This document shows, piece by piece, positions 45,985 through 57,879 of a stretch of DNA of 64,000 nt; position 1 is the stretch's first letter; every line of letters starts with the position of its first letter. Made by a program: the position numbers and the translations under genes. Origin of the DNA: Austropuccinia psidii (lineage: Eukaryota > Basidiomycota > Pucciniomycetes > Pucciniales > Sphaerophragmiaceae); the NCBI GenBank assembly GCA_023105745.1, contig JALGQZ010000013.1:7490105-7554104 (forward strand). Reading direction: 5' to 3'. The notes beneath the pieces were generated by a model. It had not been told where the DNA came from. It saw only the letters and a program-made list of their open reading frames with translations, and made no database searches.

Positions 45985-46455
45985 ATTTACTTCAAAAGAC
46001 CTTTAAAGAGAGTCTAATTGGGTTTATCCAATATAAATTATAATTAGAATCATGAAATTATATAATAACTTTATATTTATTGATTTTAAAAGCTATTGAG
46101 GCATTTGGAAAGCAATTGTTCTGTCTTACACATGATTTTTCACATCCTTAGACATGCAAGAACTTTCTTTGACTGACTCTAGTTATTAAAAGAGATACTT
46201 TATAGATTAAAAAGAATTTTATATTATAAATTAATTTCATAAAAGAATCATCTTCATTTTTATTTTATTCTTTAAAAATAAAAACATAAAAAAAATAAAA
46301 ACCAATAAAAAGGTTATTTTTATTCATTTTTTTCATTTCTTTGTTCATTTCATTTATACAAAGATATCAAAGAAATTTCTATGAGGAAAATTGCCATATC
46401 TTACCAAAAATAACACTTCTTATATAAAGGACTTATATCTATTTGTCTTTTTTAG

Positions 46456-46605
46456 TGTTTGAAGACAATCCAACAGAACACAACCAAGCCACTGCTGAAA
46501 GATTGGTGGAGTAAACTTTCCCAAGTTCTCCAACACCACTTTTCATTAAGAAAGAGAAAGCTAAGAAATTAGACTTTCCAGGACCCACTATTCAGGACTC
46601 TGAAG
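46456..46605 (+). pseudogene. Element D ORF1 exon, broken
   Basis: Same 150-nt exon as B: acceptor TTTTTTAG, TG start, phase 1. TAA at 46512 interrupts it and the donor has changed from GTGAGC to TTGAGT. It ends in the same DFPGPTIQDSE segment as B. Confidence 0.55.
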
Positions 46606-46680
46606 TTGAGTACCTCCTTTATAAATTGCCATAAGAAGAATTCCTGTCCTCAAATCTTCTTAATTCTTATTTCTTAAATT

Positions 46681-46908
46681 ATGACTACCAGAAGAGGCTC
46701 CCAATACTCCATCCAATCAGATAGAGCTGGACTCAGAGGTAGAATTGATCCCTCAAAAGGGAAAAGAAAGGGAAACATCCCCAGTGGAACAGAATCCACA
46801 CAAGGAAGTTCCTTATCCCAAAGACAAGTCCCAGAAATGTCCATGATATCTGAACCAGAGTTAAAACTACGTATGAGTAACTCAAACAGGTACAAATCAC
46901 ACTCATAG
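46681..46908 (+). CDS. 75-codon leader frame MTTRRG of element D
   Basis: Same start, length and TAG stop as 17083-17310 in B, and in register with D's gag, so a single TAG separates it from the gag frame. The start ATG lies 11 nt before the candidate splice acceptor at 46691. Function unknown. Confidence 0.45.
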   Translation: MTTRRGSQYSIQSDRAGLRGRIDPSKGKRKGNIPSGTESTQGSSLSQRQVPEMSMISEPELKLRMSNSNRYKSHS

Positions 46909-46927
46909 TCCTCAGATAGACATATAA

Positions 46928-47420
46928 ATGAGCCAGTACCAACAGTACTATGCAGTGTACAAAGACAACAACTGGGAAATGTTGCCACAAATACACCAAT
47001 TAGTGATGAACTCTTGTCACATCCTCAAAAGGTTCCTCAAAGAGGAGGGAATAATGAGATACTCCAATGGATGGAATCCACTATCCTCCAAACCTATAAT
47101 AAAAAAGATCAAAGAGTACCATGCAAAAAAGAAGGAGGCAACCAAGGAAGATGCCCCAGTAGCTTCTACCAGCAAGCCCCAAGTCAACCCAATTCCCCAA
47201 TAAGGGAAGAAGAACAAGAAAAAGAATTGGAGAAAACCATATTTCCCAAGCTACAGGATTCCCAAGATCCAAAAAGATGCCATGGACAATGTCTTCAACA
47301 TAGCCAGAACTTTGATGGAATTCAAAGACAAACAGGAACAAAGAATGAGACAACCCCATTTCCCAAAGAAATAACCTTGTCTCCTGATGTTGTAAATACT
47401 TTAACAGAGCTTAAAAACAG
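46928..47420 (+). pseudogene. Element D ORF1, main part
   Basis: ORF1 homologue from MSQYQQYYAV, open to TAA at 47201, a substitution at a codon that is Glu in B. The same frame then continues with the YRIPKIQKDAMDNVFNIART block to the FPKK-TAA end near 47372. It overlaps gag. Confidence 0.55.
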
Positions 47421-49725
47421 TATCTTACCTCCTAAAGAAATTAAAAATAGTTTATTATCTTTCCAAGAAATAAATAACAGTTTATCATCTTTAACAAAAC
47501 TTGTTGTACAAAATAAGAAAGAAATTGATAACATAAAATTTATGATTGGTAATAATAAACCAAAAGTATTAATTGATAATACTCAGAAATTAATACAAGG
47601 ACAACAAGAGTTGTATAAATACATAAGTGATATCAAAGAAAAAACTTTTACAATCAATTATGATGTGAGTATTGACAATCTTACAGAAAAATTCAACAAA
47701 TTAAGTATTTCTGTAGAAAAATTTGAAGAAAAGACTTCATCACACCAAAAGTTACTTTTGGACCATGTGGAAAAAAGTGATGAAGCAAGAATGCATCTGA
47801 AAGATGACATTCAAAGTGAAATAAGGCTTATTACTGAAAAAATGGATAAAATTAATGAGGCTAATTTAAATATGCCAAAGTTATCAACACCATTTTCTCA
47901 CATAAGAAGCCCTGTTAAGCCAAGAGAGGAATTAACAAATCCATTCATAACAGACTTGAGTCACCAAGACAATAACCAAGTCTTAATGAAGGAAGCACCT
48001 CAATTGAAAGAATGGCCAACATTCACAGGAGAAGGTGAATATGACCACATGTCATTTATCAAAACAATTTACATGCTACAAGAAGATTATGCCATACCAG
48101 ATGAATTGATCACTGCAAGATTAAATTCATTGTTTGAAAAATCTTCAAAAAGATGGTATTATGGCATAAGACAAACAAATGGCAAAAATACCTGGTCTTG
48201 GTGGAAACAAGAAATCATCACCAAGTGGGCTAATGATGCCTGGAGGTACAAAATAGAAAATGCATTTGAAAATTCTTTCTTTGACCCAGACAAAGACAAA
48301 ACTTTAACTTGGTTCTTGAAACAAGTTGAAAGACTTAATGCATTGTACCCAGAAATGTCACAAAAAATGGTGCATATGAAAATACTCAAGAAATGTGGAG
48401 GAGAGCTAGAACATGCCCTAAGAAGCAGGTGTATAGAACCATGCTCCACAGAAGAGTATATTAATGCACTAGAAGACATAGTGACAAGAACAAAAATTGG
48501 CAGGACTTGGAAGAAATTGGACATTAAAAGCCCAGATAAACCATTTATCAAAAAAGATAAATCAAAAGAATCCTTCAAGCCCAATACATCCAACAATAAT
48601 GAGCAAAGAAAATGCCATAAATGTGGAGGTATTGGACACTTAGCCAATAATTGTCTTAAAAAGGCAGAGATTAATGAAATTGTGGAAACAGAAAGCCACA
48701 ATGACAAAAAAGAGGAATCTGAGTCTGAAAAAGAGACAGAAGAGTCAGAAAGCTCTGAAAGTGATGAAATCAATATAATTAATGCACAAATTAATAATAT
48801 TGATATAATTTATGAAGTACTGCATGTTAACTCAAACTTACCACAAGTTGGGACCTCTGACACAAACCTGACAAACATACAAGATGCCAAAATGTATAGC
48901 ACCAAACCTGCAAGAGGAATGGAATATACAGCTGGAAAATCAAGTATAAGTATTGTTATGGTTGATAACCAAGGAAACGTTAACTTAGATACAGGAGCAT
49001 ATTGCACCTGTGTTGGTAAAAGTTATTTAAAAACCATTGTCCCAGACTGGCAAGAAAAACTTATGCCAATACAAGGTGTCAAATTTAGTAGTGCAAGTGA
49101 GAGCATGAAGCCCCTTGGAATAATTAATTTAACACTAATTTTTCCTCATCCCTCACAATGTGTCAGAATCAAAGTAGAGTTTGTAGTAATGGAAAACTTT
49201 ACTAGTAATCACTTCATACTTGGGAATGACTACTTATCAATTTATGGTATAGATATCTCCAACCAAAAGGACAGATATTTTACCATAGGAGACAACAAAA
49301 GACAAAAGTTCGGCTTCTTATATAACAAAAACCAAATCACAGTTATTAAGAATGAAGAAAAAATTCCAGAAAAGGAACTTTTTATATCTGAACAACTTAA
49401 AGAGGCAGAATTCAATCAAGAATTAACAGAAAAAATGAAAGAAAAATTGATTGACCTCTTATTTAAGTATAAAAATGCCTTTGCAGCTGACAAAGAGCCA
49501 CTAGGTGCCATAATTGGACATGAAGTGGATATAATTCTTAATGTGGAAAAACCTTACCCACCTCTCTTAAGGAGACCTGCTTACCCAGCCAGTCCAAGGG
49601 CTAGAGAAGCCTTAGAGGTACACATTAAAGAATTAATGGACCTTGGAGTATTAAGAAAGGTAGGACATAATGAACAGGTAGAAGTCCCTACACCTGTCAT
49701 TATAACTTTGCATAATGGAAAATAA
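47014..49725 (+). CDS. Element D Gag - protease - RT start (903 codons)
   Basis: Close to B. A coiled-coil-rich N-terminal part is followed by the Gag core ([20 protein letters not shown]), the knuckle CHKCGGIGHLANNC near 48612, an acidic tail, protease with DTGAYC near 48990 (canonical, one codon shorter nearby than B), then RT up to LHNGK-TAA at 49723. That stop is shared with B. Confidence 0.9.
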   Translation: MSHPQKVPQRGGNNEILQWMESTILQTYNKKDQRVPCKKEGGNQGRCPSSFYQQAPSQPNSPIREEEQEKELEKTIFPKLQDSQDPKRCHGQCLQHSQNFDGIQRQTGTKNETTPFPKEITLSPDVVNTLTELKNSILPPKEIKNSLLSFQEINNSLSSLTKLVVQNKKEIDNIKFMIGNNKPKVLIDNTQKLIQGQQELYKYISDIKEKTFTINYDVSIDNLTEKFNKLSISVEKFEEKTSSHQKLLLDHVEKSDEARMHLKDDIQSEIRLITEKMDKINEANLNMPKLSTPFSHIRSPVKPREELTNPFITDLSHQDNNQVLMKEAPQLKEWPTFTGEGEYDHMSFIKTIYMLQEDYAIPDELITARLNSLFEKSSKRWYYGIRQTNGKNTWSWWKQEIITKWANDAWRYKIENAFENSFFDPDKDKTLTWFLKQVERLNALYPEMSQKMVHMKILKKCGGELEHALRSRCIEPCSTEEYINALEDIVTRTKIGRTWKKLDIKSPDKPFIKKDKSKESFKPNTSNNNEQRKCHKCGGIGHLANNCLKKAEINEIVETESHNDKKEESESEKETEESESSESDEINIINAQINNIDIIYEVLHVNSNLPQVGTSDTNLTNIQDAKMYSTKPARGMEYTAGKSSISIVMVDNQGNVNLDTGAYCTCVGKSYLKTIVPDWQEKLMPIQGVKFSSASESMKPLGIINLTLIFPHPSQCVRIKVEFVVMENFTSNHFILGNDYLSIYGIDISNQKDRYFTIGDNKRQKFGFLYNKNQITVIKNEEKIPEKELFISEQLKEAEFNQELTEKMKEKLIDLLFKYKNAFAADKEPLGAIIGHEVDIILNVEKPYPPLLRRPAYPASPRAREALEVHIKELMDLGVLRKVGHNEQVEVPTPVIITLHNGK

Positions 49726-49728
49726 AGG

Positions 49729-49932
49729 ATGGTAGGAGACTTCAGAGCCCTGAACACCTATACCATTCCAGACAGGTATCAAATACGCAGGATCCATGAG
49801 ACATTGACACAATTGTCACAAGCTAAGTTCATAACAGCCATGGATGCCTTAAAAGGTTTTCATCAAAATTTCTTAACAGACAATGCCAAAAAACTACTGA
49901 GGATAATAGTCCACTGTGGAATTTTTGAATAA
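49729..49932 (+). pseudogene. Element D RT segment between the two shared TAA codons
   Basis: 67 codons, identical in amino acids to 14055-14258 of B, ending at the shared TAA (49930). Confidence 0.9.
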
Positions 49933-49938
49933 TTAAGA

Positions 49939-51309
49939 ATGCCATTTGGCATAAAAAATGCACCTTCCCATTATCAAAGAATGATGAATACCATATTTCC
50001 TGAAGAATTATTAGAAGGATGGTTAATCATCTATATTGATGATATCATAGTTTGCTCAGAAACTTGGGAAAGTCACCTTACAAGACTAGAAAGGGCACTA
50101 CAAAAAACAGTTCAAGTGAATATGAAAATTTCCTTGAAAAAGTGTCATTTTGCATACAGTGAATTAAAAGCACTAGGACATGTGGTATCTGGACTTAGTC
50201 TAGGCATAGACAAGAATAAAGTAGCAGCAGTACTACTTAAACCAATGCCTCAAACCAAAAAAGAAATGCAATCATTTCTAGGATTTGCTGGTTACTATAG
50301 ACAGCATATAAAGGACTTTGCAAAAATTGCTAAATCCTTGTATAAGCTATGTGACCAACAAACAGTCTATGAAATGACAGAAGAAAGAGTCAAGGCATAT
50401 GAGGAATTGAAAAATTCCTTAACAAATGCCCCATTTCTTCTAATGCCAGATTGGAAACTACCCTTCAAACTTTACATTGATGCTTGTGGAGAAGGACTGG
50501 GTGCTGCACTACACCAGACACAAATTATCAATGATAAACCAGTGGAAGGACCAATTTGTTTTATTTCAATACAGATAAAGCCAGCAGAAGCAAGATATGG
50601 AGCAAGCCAAATGGAATGCCTCTGCTTAGTGTGGGCTTTAGAAAAATTACATTACTATTTGGATGGAACAGTATTTGATGTGATTACAGACTGTAATGCT
50701 GTAAAATCTCTATCAAATATGAAAACCCCAAATAGACATATGCTGAGATGGCAAATTGCTATCCAAGAATATAGAGGAAATATGACTATTGTTCATAAAT
50801 CTGGAAATATTAATAAAAATGCAGGTGGTCTTAGCAGATGGGCTCTAGCAAATACCCCTGACAATCCAGCATGGGTACCACAAGAAGAACACCATATAGA
50901 AGGAATATGTGTTACAGAAATTGGCACAGAATTCTTTAACCAAGTTAAAGAAAGCTATAAGATAGACAAAAATTGCCATATCTTAAGCCAACTTCTAATG
51001 AAAGACTGCAAAGACCCATCACTTTCATCAAAACTAGATGAAACATGGCAAAAGGCATATGATGAAGGAAGATTCCACCTCCTTGATGGAATCCTTTACC
51101 ATAGAACAAAACACACATGTGTTAAGGCCTTAACAGATATAACCCTGATAAACACTATTTTACATGAGTGTCATGATAGTGTTGCAGCTGGACACCTTTC
51201 AGAAGACAGGACACTAGAGAGGGTGAAAACCTGCTCTTGGTGGCCAAATTGGAAGAAAGATGTTATAGAATACTGCCAAACCTGTGACAGATGTCAAAAA
51301 GCCAACTGA
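49939..51309 (+). pseudogene. Element D RT, RNase H and integrase zinc finger
   Basis: YIDD near 50032. RNase H has [16 protein letters not shown] and ITDCNAVKS, but the last catalytic Asp is Gly (NAGGLSRW, codon 50824-50826). The HHCC finger is intact up to CQKAN, then TGA at 51307 replaces an Arg codon of B. Confidence 0.9.
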
Positions 51310-52475
51310 GCCAACGGAAAGAAATTTGGAATGATGATCAAAATCCATGAACCAAAATCCCCTTGGGAAATAGTTCATATGGATTGGGTAACAGCATTAC
51401 CTCCAGGAGGAGACAGAAGCTATAATGCATGCCTAGTATTGGTTGACAGGTATAGCAAAGCTCCCATGTTCCTACCATGTCATAAAGATGACACAGCTAT
51501 TGACACAGCCATAATGATATGGAATAAAGTTATTAGCCATACAGGCTTATTCCAGAATATTATAAGTGACAGAGACCCAAAGTTCACTTCAGCATTATGG
51601 ACAAACCTCCATAACTTGTTTGGGACAAAGTTATCATTCTCAACAGCTTACCATCCTCAAACTGATGGTTTAGCAGAAAGAATGATACAGACCTTAGAGG
51701 ATATGATCAGAAGATTCTGTGCTTATGGACTAGAATTCAAAGATTCTGATGGTTTTACCCATGATTGGTGTACACTAATACCAGCTCTTGAACTGGCATA
51801 TAAAACATCAATCCATTCTTCTACTGGCAAAACACCAGCAATGCTAGAAAAAGGTTGGAATCCAAGACTTCCTTATGATACCCTCAAAAAGGACTTAGTG
51901 GATATACATCCAACAGCAAGCAGTTTTAATATAATGCTTGACAAGGCAAGACACCATGCAAACAGATGTATGCAAGATTCTTTCAAATATGCAAAAGAAA
52001 GATGGGATAAAAGTCATAAGCCCCTGACTTCAAAATAGGAGACTTGGTCCTAGTATCAACCCTTAATTTCAATAACATAAAAAGCCCAAAGAAATTGAAA
52101 GATTCCTTTGCAGGACCATTTATGATTAAAGCACTTCATGGACCTAATGCTGTGCAATTGGAACTCACAGGTGAACTAATGAACAAACACCCAACTTTCC
52201 CTGTAAGTCTGATAAAACCTTACAGTTCAAGTGAAAAGGAGTTATTTTCACTAAGAAATAAACCCCCACTTGAAATTCCCCCCTTGGAAGAAGGAGAGGA
52301 AAAGAAAATAGTAAAAGTCCTTAAAGAAAGAAGGACAAGAAACAAAAAAGGAAGGGAATACCTTGTAAGGTATAGAAATTCAACTCAAGAAGATGAATGG
52401 CTACTTGAGAAAGATATAACAAATGCTGATAAACTACTAAGAAGGTTCAGACATGAAAGAAAGCCTGAAAAATAG
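51310..52475 (+). pseudogene. Element D integrase core and chromodomain
   Basis: Continues in register after TGA with the core ([29 protein letters not shown]). A one-base deletion near 52022 ends that frame at 52038. The C-terminal part and the chromodomain-like tail ([20 protein letters not shown]) run in the next frame to TAG at 52473. Confidence 0.9.
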
Positions 52476-52581
52476 AAAAGTTAAGCATTATTGAGCTTCA
52501 AGACTAACAAAGTCTATTGAAGAGGTAGGATAGTGGATGATACCCTAATTACACATATCAGATTGTAGTACAATTTTTTTT

Positions 52582-52593
52582 GGTGGTAGGGAA
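52582..52593 (+). promoter_or_regulatory. Polypurine tract of element D
   Basis: GGTGGTAGGGAA abuts TGTGAACC of the 3' LTR. Confidence 0.68.
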
Positions 52594-53561
52594 TGTGAAC
52601 CTTTGAGATATGACCACATAGCCAAAAAGGTCACAAGAAATATTTAATATAATTATACATTAAAAATAAGTACCTTAAAACTACAAAAATACCATAAATT
52701 GGTATAAAACTTGGTTTAACTTAAATGCCAATGAATAAAAATGTGAAATAAATTACACCATTGGATTTCCCATGGTGAAATACACATATACCATTTTTAT
52801 GGCATATCTGTAAAGTCAATATTTAATAAGTTATAAGTAATAATACCTTATAAAAGACACAAATCCTTATTTATTTCAAGTGCCAATGGAACAACATGTG
52901 AAACAAATGGTACCATTGGATTCTCCATAAAATTCTACACATAAAACAATTAATAAGCTAAGCTTCAAAACCAATACTTAAGGAATTAACCTGAATATAT
53001 GCCCTTTTTTGGTCAATGAATATATTCAAGGATTTTAGCTAATATCTCTTGAATTATGCATGATAGAGTGATGAACCAAAAATAAAGTCATCACGTAATT
53101 ACTGTAGGAATACAGATATGAAGTTTATTTCACAAGTTATAAACAAGGTTAAAACCTGTAAGGAATTATTGATTAAAATCAATAGAGCTGTTGACCACTT
53201 TGTTGTGAAAGTGGTCCAAACTTAAAAATAAGTAGACAGTTGGATTTTACTAGCTCATTCGTGAAGAATGATGTATTTTCTATTATAATATTCAAGGTAT
53301 AACCCCTTGAAATCATAGCTTGAAGTTTAAAATATCAAATTTCAACAGAAAAGATGAGTTACAAGAAAAATCATCAAAAATAGAGTTTTGATGATGTAGT
53401 GAAATGCCCTTGGCAGAATGATGAGGTTATACCAAGCTATCAGAATTAACTCTCTGAATTGCTGTAGCGTGTAAATATTAGAAGTTATTAAGGATCAAAG
53501 TTTGAGCTTAATTTGATCATTTATGATCACTCACTGTAACCTTAAATTAAGTTTAACAGTC

Positions 53562-53565
53562 ATAT
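53562..53565. repeat. ATAT target duplication, left of insertion
   Basis: Repeated at 55435-55438; if five bases were duplicated one has since changed. Confidence 0.6.
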
Positions 53566-55434
53566 TGTGGAACTCCTTTTAGTGTGGGATTGGATAAGGC
53601 AGTCCTTGAGGGGGAAATCACAGGTAAACAGTTCTGAATTTCTGAAATAATCCTGTAACCAAGGGTGCTAATGGTGTGTTAGCTGCCCCTCTGAATATAC
53701 TAAACAATCTCCCTATAGAGCTCACAAATCAATATTTAAGATTGTGGCTTTACAGCTAGAGAAGACTTTTCAGCAGTCTCTATCAGACCTATTCAATAAT
53801 CAGACTAATGATAAAATAATAATAATTTTAAATAAATAAATTTGTAGGTGATTTCAAGATGATAAGATAATAATTTAGTAGATAAATAATAGATATAATA
53901 GTACTGAGTGGTGATTTTAAGTTTTTTTCTTTGTTGAAGGTATTTTGTTTAATGGATAATAGCTCAATATGAGAAAATTTAGTAATTGTGATAATATAAT
54001 AATATTGTTTAATATTTTAAATAGTTGTAGTTGATAAATAATTTTGATAATATGTTAAATGTATTTTGTAATAATAATAATAGTGATATAGATTTTCTTC
54101 TAGTGAGAAGAGTATAATATAAATATTTTTGTTGAATATGAGTGTTTCACTAATAGATGAATTTATAATATAGGCAGACCTACTGTTAACTACAGCTATA
54201 TATAAATCACTTTTAATGTAATGTAATGTAATGATAATAATAATAATTTCTAGATTAACCTACTAGTAAGGGATGAATAATTATTCTCCTTCTTGGTATA
54301 TAATTATTGGCATGAGGAAAGAGGAGAAAAAATGAGAGAGAGAGGCCTCCTTTTATGTTGTGAGAAGTACCCATGGGCTCTCCATGTAAAGTGTCATTCT
54401 TGCCCTTGAGATAATTTTGCTGGTGTAGATTTTTTGTAACAAAAGTCAGATGACCTATCTGCTACACTGTATTAGTAATCCTGCACAGCCTTGAGAGATT
54501 AATGCTAGTGTGTAAAATTGAGAATGGTGTCATATGACTGAGATATTTTTTCCGTTTGTTTGGTCAAAATGAAGGTTGAGATGTTTTTCTTGGTGGGGAT
54601 TTTTGATAAAAATATCAGGTGACCTCTCTTTTGCACTGCTTTAGTCAGCTTGCATAACCTTGAGGAATTAATGCTGGTGAGTTAAGGATGAAGGTGGTAT
54701 CATGTGAATAAGCCCCTGTATAATTTGTGTGTAAGATTTATCTAGTTCCAGGTGATCATGCTGTGTAATGTGGGGATATCTTGGGTTTTAATTCTTGATT
54801 AATGTAATTGCTGTGTGGTTTACAGTTTAGTGTATTCCCCTTGCATGCAGCTGGTTGAAATTGAATTGAGTTGTATTTGATGATCCTGAGGCTGTGTAAT
54901 GTACAGATCTTATGCATGTGGACTGCATAAGTCTTATTTGGGCCCCTGTATTGTTGTGTAATTTTTAAGTTTTCTGAGTGGACTTTCATGTATTGAGTTG
55001 AATTGGATACTGTCATGTGATCCTTGTGTCACATGAACTGTATTTTGTTACTGTGATTCTTAGTAATATAATCTTCTTGATGGATTTAGAGTGGATATAA
55101 TGTTACAATGTTACTTTTCCCATGTAATTTTGAGTTTCTGTATGTATTAAGCCTATTGTTGATTCTGTAAGGCTTATATGTAGGTTTTCTTGTATAATTC
55201 CATAAGATAGCACTCCTCTACTATTCATTTAATTATAGAAGTATATTGAATATTTCAATTTGAATGCTAAAATCTTCCATTCCTCCCTGATGTTGATGTT
55301 ATTCCTGGGTTTTTTGTGATTTTAATCATGCCCTTTGAGTGGTTATTTCCTGAATTAGTCAATGGAATCTTGATTTTCCAACTTTTAATTTCCAAAAAAT
55401 TCTTGAAACTGGTAAAAAGGTATGGAATACCACA
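53566..55434. mobile_element. Solo-LTR-like insertion (1869 bp)
   Basis: Begins TGTGGAACTCC and ends GGAATACCACA, giving imperfect terminal inverted repeats and TG...CA ends, flanked by a direct ATAT. It interrupts D's LTR between AACAGTCATAT and AAGTGATAAAA, which are contiguous in D's other LTR. No protein-coding content was found. Size and ends suit a solo LTR of an unrelated family; the superfamily is unresolved, and a non-autonomous DNA element is the alternative. Confidence 0.65.
54405..54710. repeat. Diverged tandem duplication inside the insertion
   Basis: Units 54405-54541 and 54574-54710 share TTGAGAT, a Ctggtg/ttggtg segment, CAGRTGACCT, TTGAGR-ATTAATGCTRGTG and a final GGTRTCATRTGA. 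Estimated unit length is about 137 bp, moderately diverged. Confidence 0.55.
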
Positions 55435-55695
55435 ATATAAGTGATAAAATTGGTAAATACTATTAGTTTATAATTAAAACTGATAAAATACACGAAATTT
55501 GGGGTTCTGCCAAGCCTTTGACGTCATCGGACTTAGAGTTATAGTGATAACTCTAAATAATGGCGTAATAGTGATGTAATGAGGTTTGATCATGATGTAA
55601 TCATCACCAAACCTTAAAATATTGATCAATTGCAGTGGATATGATCAGTACGCGTCTACTAGAAGCCTGTTGGACTCTAAGAGGGAGGTATTTAC

Positions 55696-55704
55696 TATAA
55701 ATAG
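55696..55704 (+). promoter_or_regulatory. TATA box of D 3' LTR
   Basis: TATAAATAG in the conserved B-type context; transcription from it would enter element E antisense. Confidence 0.65.
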
Positions 55705-56433
55705 AGCTCTTTCTGCTCTGTTTTCCCCTCAGGCGCATCAAAAACATTAAATAAATACAAACAAAAAGGTAATATCTTTATTCTTTATATATAAAACTTT
55801 TATATTATTAAAGACCAAAGTTCATCTTTATTATAATCATCAATTTTGACGTGATTAAATCATTTGTTTAACTGTTTTTGTTAAAAATCTCTCTAAAACT
55901 CATATCCACGTAAAAAATCAAGAATATTTTTAATTTCTCTATTTTTTATTGTAAATACAATTTGTATAAGTTGTATTTACATTATTTGGTGTAAAATATC
56001 TCAAAATATTATATTAAGTGTTAAAAGTAGGTTATTTTCTCTTATATTAATAATTTTCTCTATATTATTCTTTTAATAATTCTTTAATTAATATAAATAG
56101 TATTTATATTAATTTATAACTTTAATATTGGTAATATTATTGTTATTAATTGTTTTTTATTAATAAAAAACAATTTTTTATGCCTTTATTATTTGTTTGT
56201 AACAATAATAAAGTGCTATTAGATATATTAATTATTTTATTATATTATATTTTATAATATAAATTATATTATTATATTTTATTAATAATATAATTATTTT
56301 TACGCCATAATTATAATAATTCTTCATTATTATAATTATTTTCATCTTATTTATTTCATTCATAAGGACATTCATAGTACAATAAGTAAAATATTAGTAA
56401 TTTTTACTTATTGTTTCATAGTCAAACCTTACA

Positions 56434-57838
56434 GTGACAAAGCTAACAATGATGAAAGATGCTTTAATTCACTTATGGGGTTGTTCAAGGGTAAAAATAA
56501 TTATAATAATTTTTTTATATTGTTAAAAGGTTTGAAATGATTTAAAAATGGTGGTTGGAATCTTTTATTGATTGGTTTAGCAGTGTTTAAACTAATTATA
56601 AAAGAAAAAGATTCTAACATGAAGAGAGAAGTGGGGCAAAGAAGACATTCTTTTATAGTCATCAATTCTCCTACTCCAAAAGTAAAACTTGCTCTTTTCA
56701 GTCGTAGAAAACACTCTGACAACAGGAAAGTCAATTATGGTATCATTGAACCATGAATTAGACCAAAAAAGGGCTGGTTTGAGCCTTTTTTTTGCTATTT
56801 TCAGCCATTGCTATAGTAATACCTGCTTTGAAGCCTTCAAAACACGTCATAATGTGTGTATGAGAAATAAAAACTGGTTAAAACTGTTTTTACAATGTTT
56901 TTTTTATCTTAAGGGTAGTTTTAACCTCTTGGCAACAGTTGAAACTGCCCTGGTTGGTATCAAAACCTCATCATCAATTGAGACAGAGACCCTGTGACTC
57001 AATTCCAGGCCAAACATGATTAATTTCTGCATGTATTTTGACATCTCATGCCTTTCAGAAAGGAATTTGGGAATCTGGCTCCCCCTTGGAGCCAATATTC
57101 TTTCCCCCCCAGAATCAATCTTTCCAATTTATTTTTTCTTTAATTCCTCATTATGTATTATACTTATAATTTACATATGTAATTCAATTGAGCTCTTACA
57201 GTAAACAACTGTAATGATTGACACTTCATATTTAAATTCAAGTTCACTTATGTAATAAACAGGCACATTTTGACATTTCAATTAAAAATACTTAAATTCC
57301 TCATAACTTCTAAACTACACACAACACCTTAATTTTAACACAAAAATTGATGGTTAAAGCCAAATGTGATGTAAATTCAGTTAATGTTTTGAGTATTTTC
57401 AAATTTTCTAAAGAACATACTAAGAGTTTAATTCCAGCTTATTTAGAGTTGAGTTACAGAAATTTTACTCAGAGGTGACCCCACCTTATTTTTTATGAGC
57501 AGTCCAATGGTGAAAGAATTTGCATGTGTTTATTTTCTGGATAAAAAGTTATGATAATTTATATTTAAATTTTTTCCAAAAATATTTCAATGTTAGTATT
57601 TTTGTTGAAAATTCATTGTTACTTAATTTTTTCAAGTAAAAATGTGTTTTCACAATTTCAAATTTCAATGTAATTTTATTTTTGAATTATCATTAAATTT
57701 TCATTTTTTTGTATAGATTTATATTTTTATTTTAAATTTTTGTTTTGATAATATGAATAAATTTATTTTATTGATAATTGTATCTTGTTTCATTATTTGT
57801 GGTCTTGTGGGTATCTGAAAATACCTCTAAGGCTCACA
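56434..57838 (-). repeat. Element E 3' LTR, truncated
   Basis: Reverse complement resembles A's LTR from TGTGAGCC to the AAAGCATCTTTCATCA region. It retains the segment deleted from A's 3' LTR. TATAAAAG is at 56650-56657 (minus strand). Confidence 0.85.
56650..56657 (-). promoter_or_regulatory. TATA box of E LTR
   Basis: Minus-strand TATAAAAG in the A-type context. Confidence 0.55.
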
Positions 57839-57850
57839 TTCCCTGCCCCT
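57839..57850 (-). promoter_or_regulatory. Polypurine tract of element E
   Basis: Minus strand GGGGCAGGGAA precedes the LTR. Confidence 0.6.
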
Positions 57851-57879
57851 AAAGAAATATTATTACTGTGTGATATGTT

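Larger units (their letters stand above)
44064..56433 (+). mobile_element. Element D: recombinant B-family retrotransposon without target duplication
   Basis: Plus-strand element with LTRs 44064-45964 and 52594-56433 (the latter enlarged by an insertion). Coding parts are close to B, including shared stop codons. The flanking pentamers differ (GAGAA and GTGAC), and the left neighbour is F interior while the right neighbour is an A-type LTR. The two LTRs are clearly unequal: the 5' one is F-like, the 3' one B-like. D also has private lesions (ORF1 stops, a RNase H Asp to Gly change, TGA at 51307, a frameshift near 52022). Confidence 0.88.
52594..56433 (+). repeat. Element D 3' LTR, B-subfamily type, with insertion
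   Basis: Starts TGTGAACCTTTGAG and ends GTCAAACCTTACA. Without the 1.87-kb insertion it is about 1.97 kb. In the stretch before the insertion it follows B (TTGCTGTAGCGTG and neighbours) rather than the F-like 5' LTR. TATA box at 55696-55704. Confidence 0.85.

Noticed and set aside
46606..46691. Active intron 2 in element D
   Set aside because: The donor is altered relative to B (GTGAGC to TTGAGT) and the exon has a stop, so splicing of this copy is doubtful although the ATG and acceptor persist.
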